The translations under genes and the position numbers were made by a program. DNA of 46,708 nt from contig CANKUB010000024.1 in NCBI GenBank assembly GCA_947486575.1, forward strand, positions 1 through 46,708, given 5' to 3'. The notes below the pieces were generated by a model. That model was given only the letters and a program-made list of their open reading frames with translations. It did no database searches and had not been told where the DNA came from. This document shows positions 1-7,621 of the stretch, piece by piece; positions within the stretch are counted from its first letter, which is position 1; every line of letters begins with the position of its first letter. Origin of the DNA: Betaproteobacteria bacterium. GTDB lineage: Bacteria; Pseudomonadota; Gammaproteobacteria; Burkholderiales; SG8-41.

Positions 1-308
1 CACAACGTGCAAGAGCCTCATCCGCCCAGTGCGGCAATGGCGACATCCACCTCCTTGGCCATTTCGTCTATCAACGCGTCGGTTGCGGGTTTGGAGTAAT
101 GCTCTTTGCGGCGAATGACCACGCGTGCGACGCCGTATTTTTCGCGCAGGGCAGCACCGAGTGTTTCAAGTATCAGCGTACCTTGTTCCTTGGTATTGTC
201 GAGCAGGCCGACAACTTTTCCTACCAGGTCAGCCGGGCGCGGTGCCAGTGGCACACGTTTGCGGCCTGTACCTGCGGTGGGGTCGATGAAGCCGAGTTCT
301 TCTGTCAT
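1..308 (-). CDS. UGSC-motif family (seleno)protein, C-terminus cut by window edge
   Basis: I chose the ATG at 308 because it has an AGGA element about 8 nt upstream and opens a compact domain (MTEELGFIDPTAG...). The frame runs 96 residues to ...VDVAIAALGG, then meets TGA (codon 97, plus-strand 18-20), and continues G-S-C-T-L to the edge. The Gly-Gly-[U/C]-Gly-Ser-Cys-Thr signature is that of the UGSC family, whose members carry selenocysteine or cysteine at this site. I therefore read the TGA as selenocysteine and the gene as continuing off the window. The first ~95 residues look like an alpha/beta thiol-redox-type fold (DLVGKVVGLLDNTK..., then VARVVIRRKEH). The biochemical role is unknown. 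It is the last visible gene of a minus-strand run behind two tandem paralogues (344-1360, 1388-2422). The alternative is a true stop or a mutated Cys codon. Confidence 0.8.
18..20 (-). other. Probable in-frame UGA selenocysteine codon (Sec97)
   Basis: The minus-strand codons are CTG GGC GGA TGA GGC TCT TGC ACG TTG, giving L-G-G-U-G-S-C-T-L. The family motif falls exactly across the TGA and stays in the same frame beyond it, which an ordinary stop would not predict. A bacterial SECIS hairpin should begin immediately after the UGA and extend about 40 nt. Only 17 nt remain, so the SECIS cannot be judged here. Confidence 0.75.
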
Positions 309-343
309 ATTGATTCCTTGATTCGTAGGCAAATCATACCGCG

Positions 344-1360
344 TCAAAGCGAGTAAGTACCATGCACGGCACGGCTGCCGCCGCCCCAACCGTGGCACAT
401 GGCGGTGAGCGGCCCCCAGCCCCCGGCGACGATCAGATGCAGATCCCGTGCATCTTTGATGACTGGTACAAAGCGCTCGTCATCATTGGGGTCAATGTTC
501 AGTGCGCGTGCCCGCTCGGGCCGCCAGTTGCCGCCGCCCTTGAGATCACGCACCTTGCGGCCTGCGGTTTTGATCAGCCACGCGTGCACGTCAGCACGCG
601 ACATTCCCGCACGCGAACAAATCGTTGCATGCTCCGGCCCCATCGCCACCACCATGTCCGAGCGTACGTGCTGGTTCCACGAGCACATGGCGCTCATCGA
701 GTCAGCGAGGCCCGTTAACAGGCGCTGCGGATCCTGACTCGCATCGTCGTAACAAAGTCGCGGGCTTTCCACCATGGCGCAGGTGATGGTGTTTTCATCC
801 GGCGTGTGGCCGCGTGCGGCGGCGATGGTTTCCCACGGACTGCGTTCGGTGTTTTCGGTAATGCAGGCGGTGTAGCGCATGGGCGTTGCGAACACCGTGG
901 CCGATGCCACACCCGCAATGCCGCCACCCAGGTTCAACATCATCAGCCGTATCGCACGCCCGATGGTGGCATTGGCACGAAAGCCAGGGCCAAAGCAACC
1001 ATTGCTGCCGTTGATACCGATTTTTTTGGCATAGGGCCCGTTGACGATCATCAGCGGCGCCACGCCATGCATGGTGCCTTGCACGCCGTTCAAATTAAAT
1101 TCTTCACGCAACATCAGTTCAATGCCGCCCAGCACCACCGGCAGATATTCCGGCTTGCAACCCGCCATCACAGCGTGTATCGCCACCGTGCGTACTGTGG
1201 CGGGCTCCATCGCCGGAGGAATGTTGCCGATCAGCTCATCGGGCGTGCTCTTAGTGCCTATGAGCATGCGCGCCACGCGCGCTTCGGTGGGTGTAACCAC
1301 TGGCAGGCCGTCTGACCACTCTTTTTCGAGGAAGAACTCGAATTCATCTACGGCGGGCAT
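344..1360 (-). CDS. Conserved protein of unknown function, paralogue 2, in UGSC operon
   Basis: 338 residues with no signal peptide or membrane segment. I do not know its function. It is strongly similar along its whole length to the product of 1388-2422. Shared blocks are DEFEFFLEK.WSDGLPVVTPTE near the N-terminus, MAGCKPEYLPVVLG (about residues 65-80), LNGVQGTMHG, a Gly/Asn-rich NGCFGPGFRANATIGRA block near 120-135, a Gly-rich NLGGGIAGVAS block near 145, and a C-terminal VAGGWGPLTAMCHGW. The conserved cysteines and Gly-rich turns suggest a metal, cofactor or thiol site. It starts only 28 nt after the previous stop and is followed after 35 nt by the UGSC gene, so the three are probably co-transcribed. 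A tandem duplication beside a UGSC protein suggests that all three act on one substrate; that is inference. Confidence 0.85.
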   Translation of the reverse strand: MPAVDEFEFFLEKEWSDGLPVVTPTEARVARMLIGTKSTPDELIGNIPPAMEPATVRTVAIHAVMAGCKPEYLPVVLGGIELMLREEFNLNGVQGTMHGVAPLMIVNGPYAKKIGINGSNGCFGPGFRANATIGRAIRLMMLNLGGGIAGVASATVFATPMRYTACITENTERSPWETIAAARGHTPDENTITCAMVESPRLCYDDASQDPQRLLTGLADSMSAMCSWNQHVRSDMVVAMGPEHATICSRAGMSRADVHAWLIKTAGRKVRDLKGGGNWRPERARALNIDPNDDERFVPVIKDARDLHLIVAGGWGPLTAMCHGWGGGSRAVHGTYSL

Positions 1361-1392
1361 TCTAAAATACTCTATAAAAACAATTGCTTATG
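1361..1392 (-). repeat. Dispersed AT-rich motif, copy 1
   Basis: On the minus strand this reads ATAAGCAATTGTTTTTATAG followed by AGTATTTTAGA. It fills the whole 27-nt gap between the two paralogues, and its TAA is the stop codon of the upstream gene. It matches the core TAACTAWTTGTTTTTATT found at about ten other places in the window. Confidence 0.5.
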
Positions 1393-2422
1393 ATTGTTCG
1401 GTGGGCGCATCGTAAGTGCCATGCACCGCCTTGCTGCCCCCGCTCCACCCATGACAAATCGCCGTGCAAGGCCCCCAGCCGCCTGCCACGATCAACTGCA
1501 AATCAGCCGGGTCTTTGATTGCGGGAATAAAACAATCGTCGTCATCGGGATTCACTGTGATGGGAAACGCCAGCGCGCGCTCGCGCCGCCAGTTGCCGCC
1601 ACCCTTGAGGTCGCGCACCTTGCGCCCGGCGCGCTGCACCAGCCACGCATGTACATCCGCGCGGCTCATGCCCGCCTTGGCGCAGATCGCCGCATGCTGC
1701 GGCCCCATCGCCACCACCATGTCGGAGCGCGCGTGCATGTTCCATGAACCCATCGCGCACATTGAATCAGCGATGCCGGTGAGCAGGCGCTCCGATTCAT
1801 GTTCCTGACTCACATCGTCAAACGTCTGGCGCGGGCTTTCGACCATCGCGCAGGTAATCACATTGTCTGTAGGTGCGTAGCCCTTCGACACAGATAAAGA
1901 TTCCCACGGGCTGCGCTCAAGGTTCTCGGCGATGCACGCGGTGTAACGCAGTGGCGTGGCAAAAATCGTGGCCGACGCCACACCCGCAATGCCGCCGCCA
2001 AGGTTCATCATCATCAACCGAATCGCGCGGCCTATCGACGCATTGGCGCGAAAGCCCGGGCCAAAGCAACCGTTGCCGCCGTGTATGCCGATCTTCTGCG
2101 CGTACGGCCCGCTGACGATCATCAACGGTGCCGCGCCGTTCATGGTGCCCTGCACGCCGTTCATGTTGAATTCGTCGCGCAGCATCAACTTGAGTGCGCC
2201 CAACACCACCGGCAGATATTCCGGTTTGCAGCCCGCCATCAGCGCGTGTATCGCCACCGTGCGCACGGTGGCAGGTTCCATCATTGGTGGAATATTGCCG
2301 ATCAGTTCATCCGGGTCGCGCGTGGTGCTGGTGAGCATGCGTGCGACGCGTGCTTCGGTGGGCGTGACTACCGGCAGGCCGTCAGACCAGGCTTTTTCTA
2401 GAAAGAATTCGAATTCGTCCAT
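1388..2422 (-). CDS. Conserved protein of unknown function, paralogue 1, in UGSC operon
   Basis: 344 residues from the ATG at 2422. I preferred this to the more upstream in-frame start at 2476 because it aligns with the N-terminus of the neighbouring paralogue (DEFEFFLEKAWSDGLPVV) and avoids overlapping hicB. It carries all the blocks seen in the sister gene: MAGCKPEYLPVVLG, MNGVQGTMNGAAPLMIV, NGCFGPGFRANASIGRA, NLGGGIAGVASAT and GGWGPCTAICHGW. It differs by short insertions (for example around SQEHESERLLTG) and an acidic stretch NPDDDD before the last block. It appears soluble and cytoplasmic. Order on the minus strand is this gene, its paralogue, then the UGSC protein, with short gaps, which looks like a single operon. 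No enzyme motif that I recognise is present. Confidence 0.85.
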   Translation of the reverse strand: MDEFEFFLEKAWSDGLPVVTPTEARVARMLTSTTRDPDELIGNIPPMMEPATVRTVAIHALMAGCKPEYLPVVLGALKLMLRDEFNMNGVQGTMNGAAPLMIVSGPYAQKIGIHGGNGCFGPGFRANASIGRAIRLMMMNLGGGIAGVASATIFATPLRYTACIAENLERSPWESLSVSKGYAPTDNVITCAMVESPRQTFDDVSQEHESERLLTGIADSMCAMGSWNMHARSDMVVAMGPQHAAICAKAGMSRADVHAWLVQRAGRKVRDLKGGGNWRRERALAFPITVNPDDDDCFIPAIKDPADLQLIVAGGWGPCTAICHGWSGGSKAVHGTYDAPTEQS

Positions 2423-2433
2423 GCACGACACGC

Positions 2434-2673
2434 TTACGTGACAGTTTGCATCTTGTTCGCATAGTCGCGGCCACACGTAGCGGGAGGCAGCGGCTTACCA
2501 TCGTGGTGGTAAAGCGCAATGGCGTCCTCAACCACTTGACACAATTGCTCGAAGACGGCTTTTTCGTCCGTGCCGTGGCACCCGCCATAAATCAGGCCGG
2601 GGGAGCTGCCGACAAAGCATTGATCTTCTTCCGACCACTCGACAATTTTTGCGTATCTTGCGGTTTCCATCAT
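2434..2673 (-). CDS. hicB: HicB-family antitoxin (short form)
   Basis: 79 residues starting METARYAKIVEWSEEDQCFVG, then SSPGLIYGGCHGTDEKAVFEQLCQ, the small degenerate RNase-H-like fold of HicB antitoxins, which neutralise HicA by covering its RNA-binding face. It lacks a clear C-terminal helix-turn-helix or ribbon-helix-helix domain, so it is a short HicB that may need other factors for autoregulation. The ATG overlaps the end of hicA (ATGATG; hicA TGA at 2670-2672), so translation is coupled. It ends 12 nt before the ATG of the next minus-strand gene. Confidence 0.8.
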   Translation of the reverse strand: MMETARYAKIVEWSEEDQCFVGSSPGLIYGGCHGTDEKAVFEQLCQVVEDAIALYHHDGKPLPPATCGRDYANKMQTVT

Positions 2674-2867
2674 GATTTTGATTCCTCAACAGCGCGCTTC
2701 ACTGCGCGGACTTGGTATTGCTTCGCATCGTCGCTAGACGTACCTGATATTGTGATCGGTTTTGAGACTCGCGGGTGGACAAAGTTCCGATGGCTGCCTT
2801 TTCCACCACGATTGACAAAACCTGCGTGCTCAAGCTCGGCGATAAGTTCTCTTACTTTTTGAGGCAC
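2670..2867 (-). CDS. hicA: HicA-family mRNA interferase toxin
   Basis: About 65 residues from a GTG at 2867. This start makes the protein begin VPQKVRELIAELEHAGF, the usual HicA N-terminus; a further in-frame GTG at 2900 would add a non-family extension. The dsRBD-like HicA signature is visible: hydrophobic helix, then GKGSHRNFVHP containing the catalytic His (G-S-H), followed by a strand (ITISG) and a C-terminal helix (KQYQVRAVKRAVEES). HicA cleaves mRNA independently of the ribosome. The toxin-first order and 4-nt overlap with hicB are the standard hicAB arrangement. The pair sits alone between the UGSC operon and the FAH gene, all on the same strand. Confidence 0.82.
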   Translation of the reverse strand: MPQKVRELIAELEHAGFVNRGGKGSHRNFVHPRVSKPITISGTSSDDAKQYQVRAVKRAVEESKS

Positions 2868-2912
2868 GAATTTATGCCTGAATATTTTTTCGCATAACAC
2901 TCGCGGTAAAGG

Positions 2913-2931
2913 CGCGACTGGTTGAGTCGCG
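2913..2931. promoter_or_regulatory. Inverted repeat upstream of hicA
   Basis: CGCGACT-GGTTG-AGTCGCG, a perfect 7-bp stem with a 5-nt loop. It lies about 50 nt past the FAH stop and about 45 nt upstream of the hicA start on the same strand. No T-run follows on the minus strand, so an operator for hicAB is about as likely as a weak terminator for the FAH gene. Confidence 0.35.
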
Positions 2932-2983
2932 ATGGTTGAGCCCCATCACAAACGCACGTGGCAATCCATTGATATACGTCGCT

Positions 2984-3895
2984 TCAAACCCCCTGCACCA
3001 CAGAATTCTCCAACACCCCCACACAATCCAGTTCAACCCGCACCTTATCCCCAGGCTTCAAGAAAATCCCACGCGGGCGCCCCACACCCGACGGCGTGCC
3101 AGTAGCAATCACATCCCCCGGCAACAAGGTCATGCGCCGACTCAAATACTCAATCAATTCGGCGATGTTGAAAATCAATTGGTCCACCAGCGTGTCCTGC
3201 ATTTTTTCCTGATTCACCCAAAGCTGCAATCGGCATTTATAAATATCCGGTACTTCGTCGGCGGGGGTAATCCACGGGCCCATCGGGGCGGCGGTTTCAA
3301 AATTTTTGTGACCGAACCAATCGATGTTCCAGCGCGGCCAGTCGGGGCGGCGTGACAGGTCGCGCGCGGAGACGTCGTTCATGATGGTATAGCCCGCGAC
3401 GTATTGCATCGCATCCGCCACGCTTACATTGCGTGCGCGTTTGCCGATGACCAATGCGCACTCGGCTTCCCAATCGACTTTCTTTGAGGTATTGGGCAGA
3501 TGAATCGCGTCGCCGGGGCCGATCATGCAGTGCTGTGGCGCTTTGAGAAACAGATACGGTTGGGTGGTGGCTTTATCGACGCCCGCGCCCTCGGCGGACA
3601 TTTCTTCGGCGTGCGCCATGTAGTTGGCGCCAGTGCAGTAAATCGCGGGCGGATACAGTATCGGCGGCAACAGTTTTACGGCTGCCAGCGGCTTTTGCGT
3701 GCTGGGTGGATTGTCGGCGAGTGCGTGCAGCGCAGGGCACGCTTCATCCCATGCATTCAACGCGGCGAGCGTTGATACGCTCCATGATTTGTCGGGCAAT
3801 GCGTCGCGCAGATCAACGATGGTTGCGCCGCCCACCAGAATGCCCGCGCGCGGGCCATCAGCACCTTGGTAATTCAATAAGCGAAAAGAAGCCAT
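2984..3895 (-). CDS. Fumarylacetoacetate hydrolase (FAH) family protein
   Basis: 303 residues. A short N-terminal domain (MASFRLLNYQG...GATIVDLRDAL) precedes the FAH/MhpD-like mixed-beta-roll domain from about residue 75. Family landmarks are the metal-site region VDWEAECALVIGKRARNV (E..E), YTIMNDVSARDLSRR, KNFETAAPMGPWI and the C-terminal GDVIATGTPSGVG. Members hydrolyse or decarboxylate acylpyruvates and related beta-diketo acids using Mg/Mn in aromatic or sugar-acid catabolism. The exact substrate cannot be told from sequence. The gene is divergent from the Bug receptor at 4050, and the two could share a regulatory region; that would link uptake and breakdown of one organic acid, but this is inference. 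Confidence 0.9.
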   Translation of the reverse strand: MASFRLLNYQGADGPRAGILVGGATIVDLRDALPDKSWSVSTLAALNAWDEACPALHALADNPPSTQKPLAAVKLLPPILYPPAIYCTGANYMAHAEEMSAEGAGVDKATTQPYLFLKAPQHCMIGPGDAIHLPNTSKKVDWEAECALVIGKRARNVSVADAMQYVAGYTIMNDVSARDLSRRPDWPRWNIDWFGHKNFETAAPMGPWITPADEVPDIYKCRLQLWVNQEKMQDTLVDQLIFNIAELIEYLSRRMTLLPGDVIATGTPSGVGRPRGIFLKPGDKVRVELDCVGVLENSVVQGV

Positions 3896-3900
3896 ACTAT

Positions 3901-3930
3901 GTAACCAGTTGTTTTTATTTAAATTTGATA
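3901..3930 (+). repeat. Dispersed AT-rich motif, copy 2
   Basis: GTAACCAGTTGTTTTTATTT followed by AAATTTGATA. It starts 5 nt upstream of the FAH start codon, in the divergent FAH/Bug intergenic region. The core matches copies at 12968, 15896 and 34608. Confidence 0.5.
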
Positions 3931-4049
3931 TTCAGAAAAAAATTTCTCTGCGAGTGCAATGCCTTCTGTGTTGTGGGTGAAACTTTAGCATGTTGTCAGT
4001 GACGCCGCCGGTATAATGCCGCGCAGCGGGATCACCAGTGGCGCGAAGC

Positions 4050-5000
4050 ATGAAACACAAATGGCTGTTGGCAGGCGCTTTAATTGCCGGGGGCGCGGCG
4101 GCCCAGAATTACCCCGCCAAGCCCGTGCGCATCATCGTGCCCAACGCGCCCAGCGGCCTGGCCGATGTCAGTGCGCGCATCGTTGCGGCAAAACTTTCTG
4201 AATCATTGGGGCAACAGTTCGTTGTAGACAACCGCGTTGGCGCGGGCAGCACCATCGGCACCGCAGCGGTGGCCAAGGCCGCGCCGGATGGTTACACACT
4301 GCTGGTGGTATTCGACAGCCACGCATCGAACCCGCATCTATTCAAAAATCTCGACTACAACACGCTAAGCGATTTTGCGCCGGTGGTGCAAATTGCGCGC
4401 GGCACGATGGTGCTGGTGGTCAACCCCAGCGTCCCGGCGAAATCCGCGCGCGATCTGGTGCAGCTTGCGAAAAGCCGTCCGGCTGCGATCAACTTCGCCA
4501 GCGTCGGCCCCGGCTCGCCTGCGCGCTTGTTGATGGAATGGTTGAAACTTGAAACCGGAATTAACGTGACCAACGTGCCGTACAAAGGCGGGGGCACGGC
4601 AATTGTCGATTTAATCAGCGGGCAAGTGGACGCGATGTTTTTAACGCCATCGAGTGTTACCGGCCACATCAAGTCAGGCCGCTTGCGCGCGATTGCGGTG
4701 ACATCTGAAAAGGGTGCTGCGATGTTTCCCGGCGTGGCGGCGATGAGCGACACCGTAACTAATTTTCGTGCGGAAACCTGGTCGGGCATGCTCGCGCCCG
4801 CGAAAGTTTCTGCCGACATCATTGCACGGCTTAACGGCGAATGCGTGAAGCTGTTCGCGCAACCCGACGTGAAATCACGCTTCAGCGATCTGGGCCTTGA
4901 AGCCGCGCCCGGGACGCCCGCGCAATTCGGCCAGTGGATACGCGCGGAGTCGGAGCGTTGGGGGCGGGTTATTCGCGCGCAGCGGATTACGCTGGAGTAA
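4050..5000 (+). CDS. Bug/TctC-family periplasmic solute receptor 1
   Basis: About 316 residues from the ATG at 4050 (a GTG at 4038 is also in frame). The signal peptide KHKWLLAGALIAGGAAAQ ends in a normal A-x-A site, followed by the family opening NYPAKPVRIIVPNAPSG. Other family marks are QQFVVDNRVGAGSTIGT, AAPDGYTLLV, the hinge region VPYKGGGTAIVDLISGQVDAMF and SGRLRAIAVTS. Bug proteins bind carboxylates in the periplasm for tripartite tricarboxylate transporters or sensing. The binding loop reads VPNAPSGLAD instead of the common VPFPAGGPTD, so ligand preference may differ. No TctA/TctB gene adjoins it. Confidence 0.93.
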   Translation: MKHKWLLAGALIAGGAAAQNYPAKPVRIIVPNAPSGLADVSARIVAAKLSESLGQQFVVDNRVGAGSTIGTAAVAKAAPDGYTLLVVFDSHASNPHLFKNLDYNTLSDFAPVVQIARGTMVLVVNPSVPAKSARDLVQLAKSRPAAINFASVGPGSPARLLMEWLKLETGINVTNVPYKGGGTAIVDLISGQVDAMFLTPSSVTGHIKSGRLRAIAVTSEKGAAMFPGVAAMSDTVTNFRAETWSGMLAPAKVSADIIARLNGECVKLFAQPDVKSRFSDLGLEAAPGTPAQFGQWIRAESERWGRVIRAQRITLE

Positions 5001-5027
5001 TTGCGATATTCAGGGCGCGATTTGAAG

Positions 5028-5042
5028 ATCACAAATTGTGAT
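5028..5042. promoter_or_regulatory. Perfect 15-bp palindrome in convergent gap
   Basis: ATCACAAATTGTGAT, two 7-bp arms around a central A, 28 nt after the Bug stop. It looks like an operator half-site pair rather than a terminator, because no GC stem or T-run is present. It may have no function in a convergent region. Confidence 0.25.
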
Positions 5043-5051
5043 TCGGGGATT

Positions 5052-5080
5052 GTATCTATTTGATTTTATTGACAAAAATA
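5052..5080 (+). repeat. Dispersed AT-rich motif, copy 3 (diverged)
   Basis: GTATCTATTTGATTTTATTG followed by ACAAAAATA, with two or three mismatches to the core. It lies between the convergent genes ending at 5000 and 5121. Confidence 0.35.
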
Positions 5081-5120
5081 CATCCGCAGAACAAGGGCTG
5101 AAAAAGCCTGATGTTTCGCA

Positions 5121-6008
5121 TTACGCAAGCTCTGGCCAATACAGCTTTGTTGCGTTATCCACCAGAATTTTCCTGCGCATCGCGTCGTCGTCGCAAAACT
5201 TCGCAAACAGATCCACCAGTTCGCCGTCGTTTGGCATGTAGGTGGCGTTGGGATGTGGAAAATCCGTGCCCCACAACAGTTGGGACGGCGCAGCGGCAAT
5301 CAGTTCTCGCACAAACGGCTCGGCGTCGTGAAACGGTTTGCCGGTTGAGGTGATGCGATCAGCGCCGCTGATTTTGGTCCATGCCAGCGGGTTTTTCAGC
5401 AGATCGAGCATTTGCACAAACGCATCCTGCTTGATGCCGTGTTTGGCTTCGACGCGGCCCATGTGATCAATGATGAAGGGGATTTTCAGCTTATCGAGAA
5501 AGCTGCGATACAACGGTATCTCGTGTGCGTCCATGTGCAGTTGTATGTGCCAGCCGAAGGGCGTGATGCGCGCGATGATCGCTTCAACAGCTTTCATGTC
5601 GGGTGCGCCGCCCAGATGCGCCACGAAGTTGATGCGTGCGCCGCGCACGCCACCTGCGTGCAGGCGTTCGAGTTCTTTTTCGGCAACATCCGGCGCCACC
5701 ATCGCCACGCCGCGTTGCGTGCCGTTCGAATGGGCGATGGCATCGAGCATGGCGCTGTTGTCGGTGCCGTGACAACTCGCCTGTACGATGATCGCTCGCG
5801 TGAAGCCCAGATGTTTATGCAGCGTGGCGAGGCGCTCGCGCCCGGCGTCTTCTGGCGTGTAGCTGCGGTTGAGCGCATACGGAAATTTTGCTGCTGGACC
5901 GAACACGTGGCAGTGGCCGTCACAGGCGTTGGGCGGCGGCACGTACTTCGGCGTTATCGGGTTCGGGTCGGGCGGGAGGATGCTGCGGGGCCTAGTCGAG
6001 ATGTTCAT
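5121..6008 (-). CDS. Amidohydrolase family 2 TIM-barrel hydrolase (LigI/PDC-hydrolase-like)
   Basis: 295 residues from the ATG at 6008, chosen because it overlaps the TGA of the upstream Bug gene by 4 nt (ATGA). The barrel starts with NACDGHCHVFGP, the H-x-H metal/carboxylate site, followed by AIIVQASCHGTDN, IQLHMDAHEIP, IIDHMGRVEA and the strand-8 LLWGTDFPHPN with the conserved Asp. This is the cog3618 amidohydrolase group that includes 2-pyrone-4,6-dicarboxylate hydrolase and sugar lactonases. Translational coupling to a Bug receptor suggests a dicarboxylate or lactone brought in by that receptor. The precise substrate is not determinable here. Confidence 0.88.
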   Translation of the reverse strand: MNISTRPRSILPPDPNPITPKYVPPPNACDGHCHVFGPAAKFPYALNRSYTPEDAGRERLATLHKHLGFTRAIIVQASCHGTDNSAMLDAIAHSNGTQRGVAMVAPDVAEKELERLHAGGVRGARINFVAHLGGAPDMKAVEAIIARITPFGWHIQLHMDAHEIPLYRSFLDKLKIPFIIDHMGRVEAKHGIKQDAFVQMLDLLKNPLAWTKISGADRITSTGKPFHDAEPFVRELIAAAPSQLLWGTDFPHPNATYMPNDGELVDLFAKFCDDDAMRRKILVDNATKLYWPELA

Positions 6009-6976
6009 AGTCTGGGTATCTTTGTTTTGTTGATCAGCGCATTCCACTTGGCAATTTCACTCGTAACGAAAGTGCGCATGCCGTCGGGCGAGTTGAGATT
6101 CTGCTCAATGCCAAGTTCAGCAAAGCGCTGTTTCACTGCAGGCGAATTGACTGCGGCATGCGCTTCCTTATTCAGCCGGTCAATGATGGCGCGCGGGGTT
6201 TTCGCTGGAGCGCCGATGCCGTTCCATGAAATCACGTCGTAGCCTGGCAGCCCCGATTCGTCTAGCGTCGGAACATTCGGCAGCGGTGCAAAGCGTGTTT
6301 TGGAGGAGACGGCCACCACGCGCAATGCGCCCGCGCGAATCTGCCCCAGCACCGGCGGCAAAAATTCGAACGCCACTTGTATATCGTTGCCGCGCAACGC
6401 GGCGATGACGGCGCCGGTGTTGTTAAACGGCACGTTGGTATGGTTGAGTCCGGCCATCGACTTGAATAATTCCGCCGACAGGTGCTGTGCCGTGCCGATG
6501 GCAATGGTGCCGGAATTGAATTTGCCACCCGCCACGCGCGCCTGCGCGATCAGGTCTTTGGTGGTTTTCACCGGTGAATCCGGCGCTACCAGCACGCCTG
6601 CGCTGAACGCGGCGAGCGTGCTGACCATGGCGTAGTCTTTCAGGGTGTCATACGGCAGCGATTTAAACATCGCCATGCTCACCGCATTGGCGTTGTTCAG
6701 TAGCATCAAGGTGTAGCCATCCGGCTCGGCGCGCGCAACCATTTCCGCTGCCACCACGCCGCCCGCGCTGGGACGATTGTCGATGATCATCTGCTGACCC
6801 ATGGCATCGCCCATTTTTTGCGCTACCGTGCGCGCGGTAATGTCGCCAACACCACCGGGGCCAAAAGGCACAATCAGACGCAGGGGTTTAGTGGGGAAAG
6901 CTGTTTGCGCCAGCACCGGCACACTGCCCAGCGCATACGCCACGTAACACAGCGCTATTTTTAAACACGGTTTCAT
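6005..6976 (-). CDS. Bug/TctC-family periplasmic solute receptor 2
   Basis: 323 residues. The ATG at 6976 is preceded by GGAG. The signal peptide ends SVPVLAQ, then TAFPTKPLRLIVPFGPGGVGDITAR, the classic Bug ligand-loop opening. Also present are QQMIIDNRPSAGGVVAAEMV, EPDGYTLMLLNNAN, SMAGLNHTNVPFNNTG and FAELGIEQNLNSPDGM. The family hinge normally reads VPYKG; here it is VPFNNTG, a small oddity in the binding domain. It is first of a two-gene operon with the coupled amidohydrolase, and divergent from the cupin pair at 7061 across an 84-nt gap. Confidence 0.93.
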   Translation of the reverse strand: MKPCLKIALCYVAYALGSVPVLAQTAFPTKPLRLIVPFGPGGVGDITARTVAQKMGDAMGQQMIIDNRPSAGGVVAAEMVARAEPDGYTLMLLNNANAVSMAMFKSLPYDTLKDYAMVSTLAAFSAGVLVAPDSPVKTTKDLIAQARVAGGKFNSGTIAIGTAQHLSAELFKSMAGLNHTNVPFNNTGAVIAALRGNDIQVAFEFLPPVLGQIRAGALRVVAVSSKTRFAPLPNVPTLDESGLPGYDVISWNGIGAPAKTPRAIIDRLNKEAHAAVNSPAVKQRFAELGIEQNLNSPDGMRTFVTSEIAKWNALINKTKIPRL

Positions 6977-7060
6977 GAACGCTCCAATAACCCGCCAGCC
7001 ACAATGCGAGATCGAAAGCGGCGATTATAATGCCGGTGCTCAACCACTCCTGGAGAAAAA

Positions 7061-7621
7061 ATGGCACCCCCCATCAAACCCATCCGCCGCGTGGTAACCG
7101 GCAACGATGCCAACGGCGAATCCTGCGTGCTGTATGACAGCGATGCGCCCAATGTGAATCCCGGTGCGATACGGCCCGGCACGTGCATGACGGATGTGTG
7201 GGTTTATCCGTCGTCGCCGATTGATCTCTCCGGCGTGCGCGATGATGGCCGTCGCAAATTCAACTTTGAGCCGCCGGAGCAGGGCGGTCATCTGCGCATC
7301 GTACAATCGCCACCCAAGACGCCGGGCTATGATCCGGCAAAGGACCCGACTGCTGTACCGTTGCACGAGCCGCGGCAGCGCGATGGTGGTTGCTGGGACA
7401 AAGGCGGCGCGAACGGGTTTTCCTCACCCGTGCATAAATCCGAGACGGTGGATTACGGCATTTTGCTCGAAGGCGAGCGCGTGTTGTGTCTGGATGACGG
7501 CGAACACGTGATGAAGCCTGGAGATGTGGTGGTGCAGTTGGGCAATTGGCACGGTTGGTGCAACCCGCGTGAAGGCAGCTTGATGGCCTTTGTGATGATG
7601 GGTGCCCGATATGAAAAATGA
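7061..7621 (+). CDS. Cupin-domain protein 1
   Basis: 186 residues opening IKPIRRVVTGNDANGESCVL. The N-terminal part is shared with the two other cupins in this window (7611 and 30393), and a C-terminal cupin barrel follows. The barrel has SETVDYGILLEGERVLCLDDG and PGDVVVQLGNWHGWCNP. In cupin motif 1 the usual H-x-H is replaced by T-V-D-Y; motif 2 keeps a His in NWHGW. Metal binding is therefore uncertain. Relatives are annotated only as cupin-domain proteins next to aromatic or organic acid genes. It overlaps the next cupin gene, so the two are one transcript and may form a heteromer. Confidence 0.88.
   Translation: MAPPIKPIRRVVTGNDANGESCVLYDSDAPNVNPGAIRPGTCMTDVWVYPSSPIDLSGVRDDGRRKFNFEPPEQGGHLRIVQSPPKTPGYDPAKDPTAVPLHEPRQRDGGCWDKGGANGFSSPVHKSETVDYGILLEGERVLCLDDGEHVMKPGDVVVQLGNWHGWCNPREGSLMAFVMMGARYEK

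Noticed and set aside
2423-2476. Longer start for the first UGSC-operon paralogue
   Set aside because: It would overlap hicB and does not match the N-terminus of the neighbouring paralogue.
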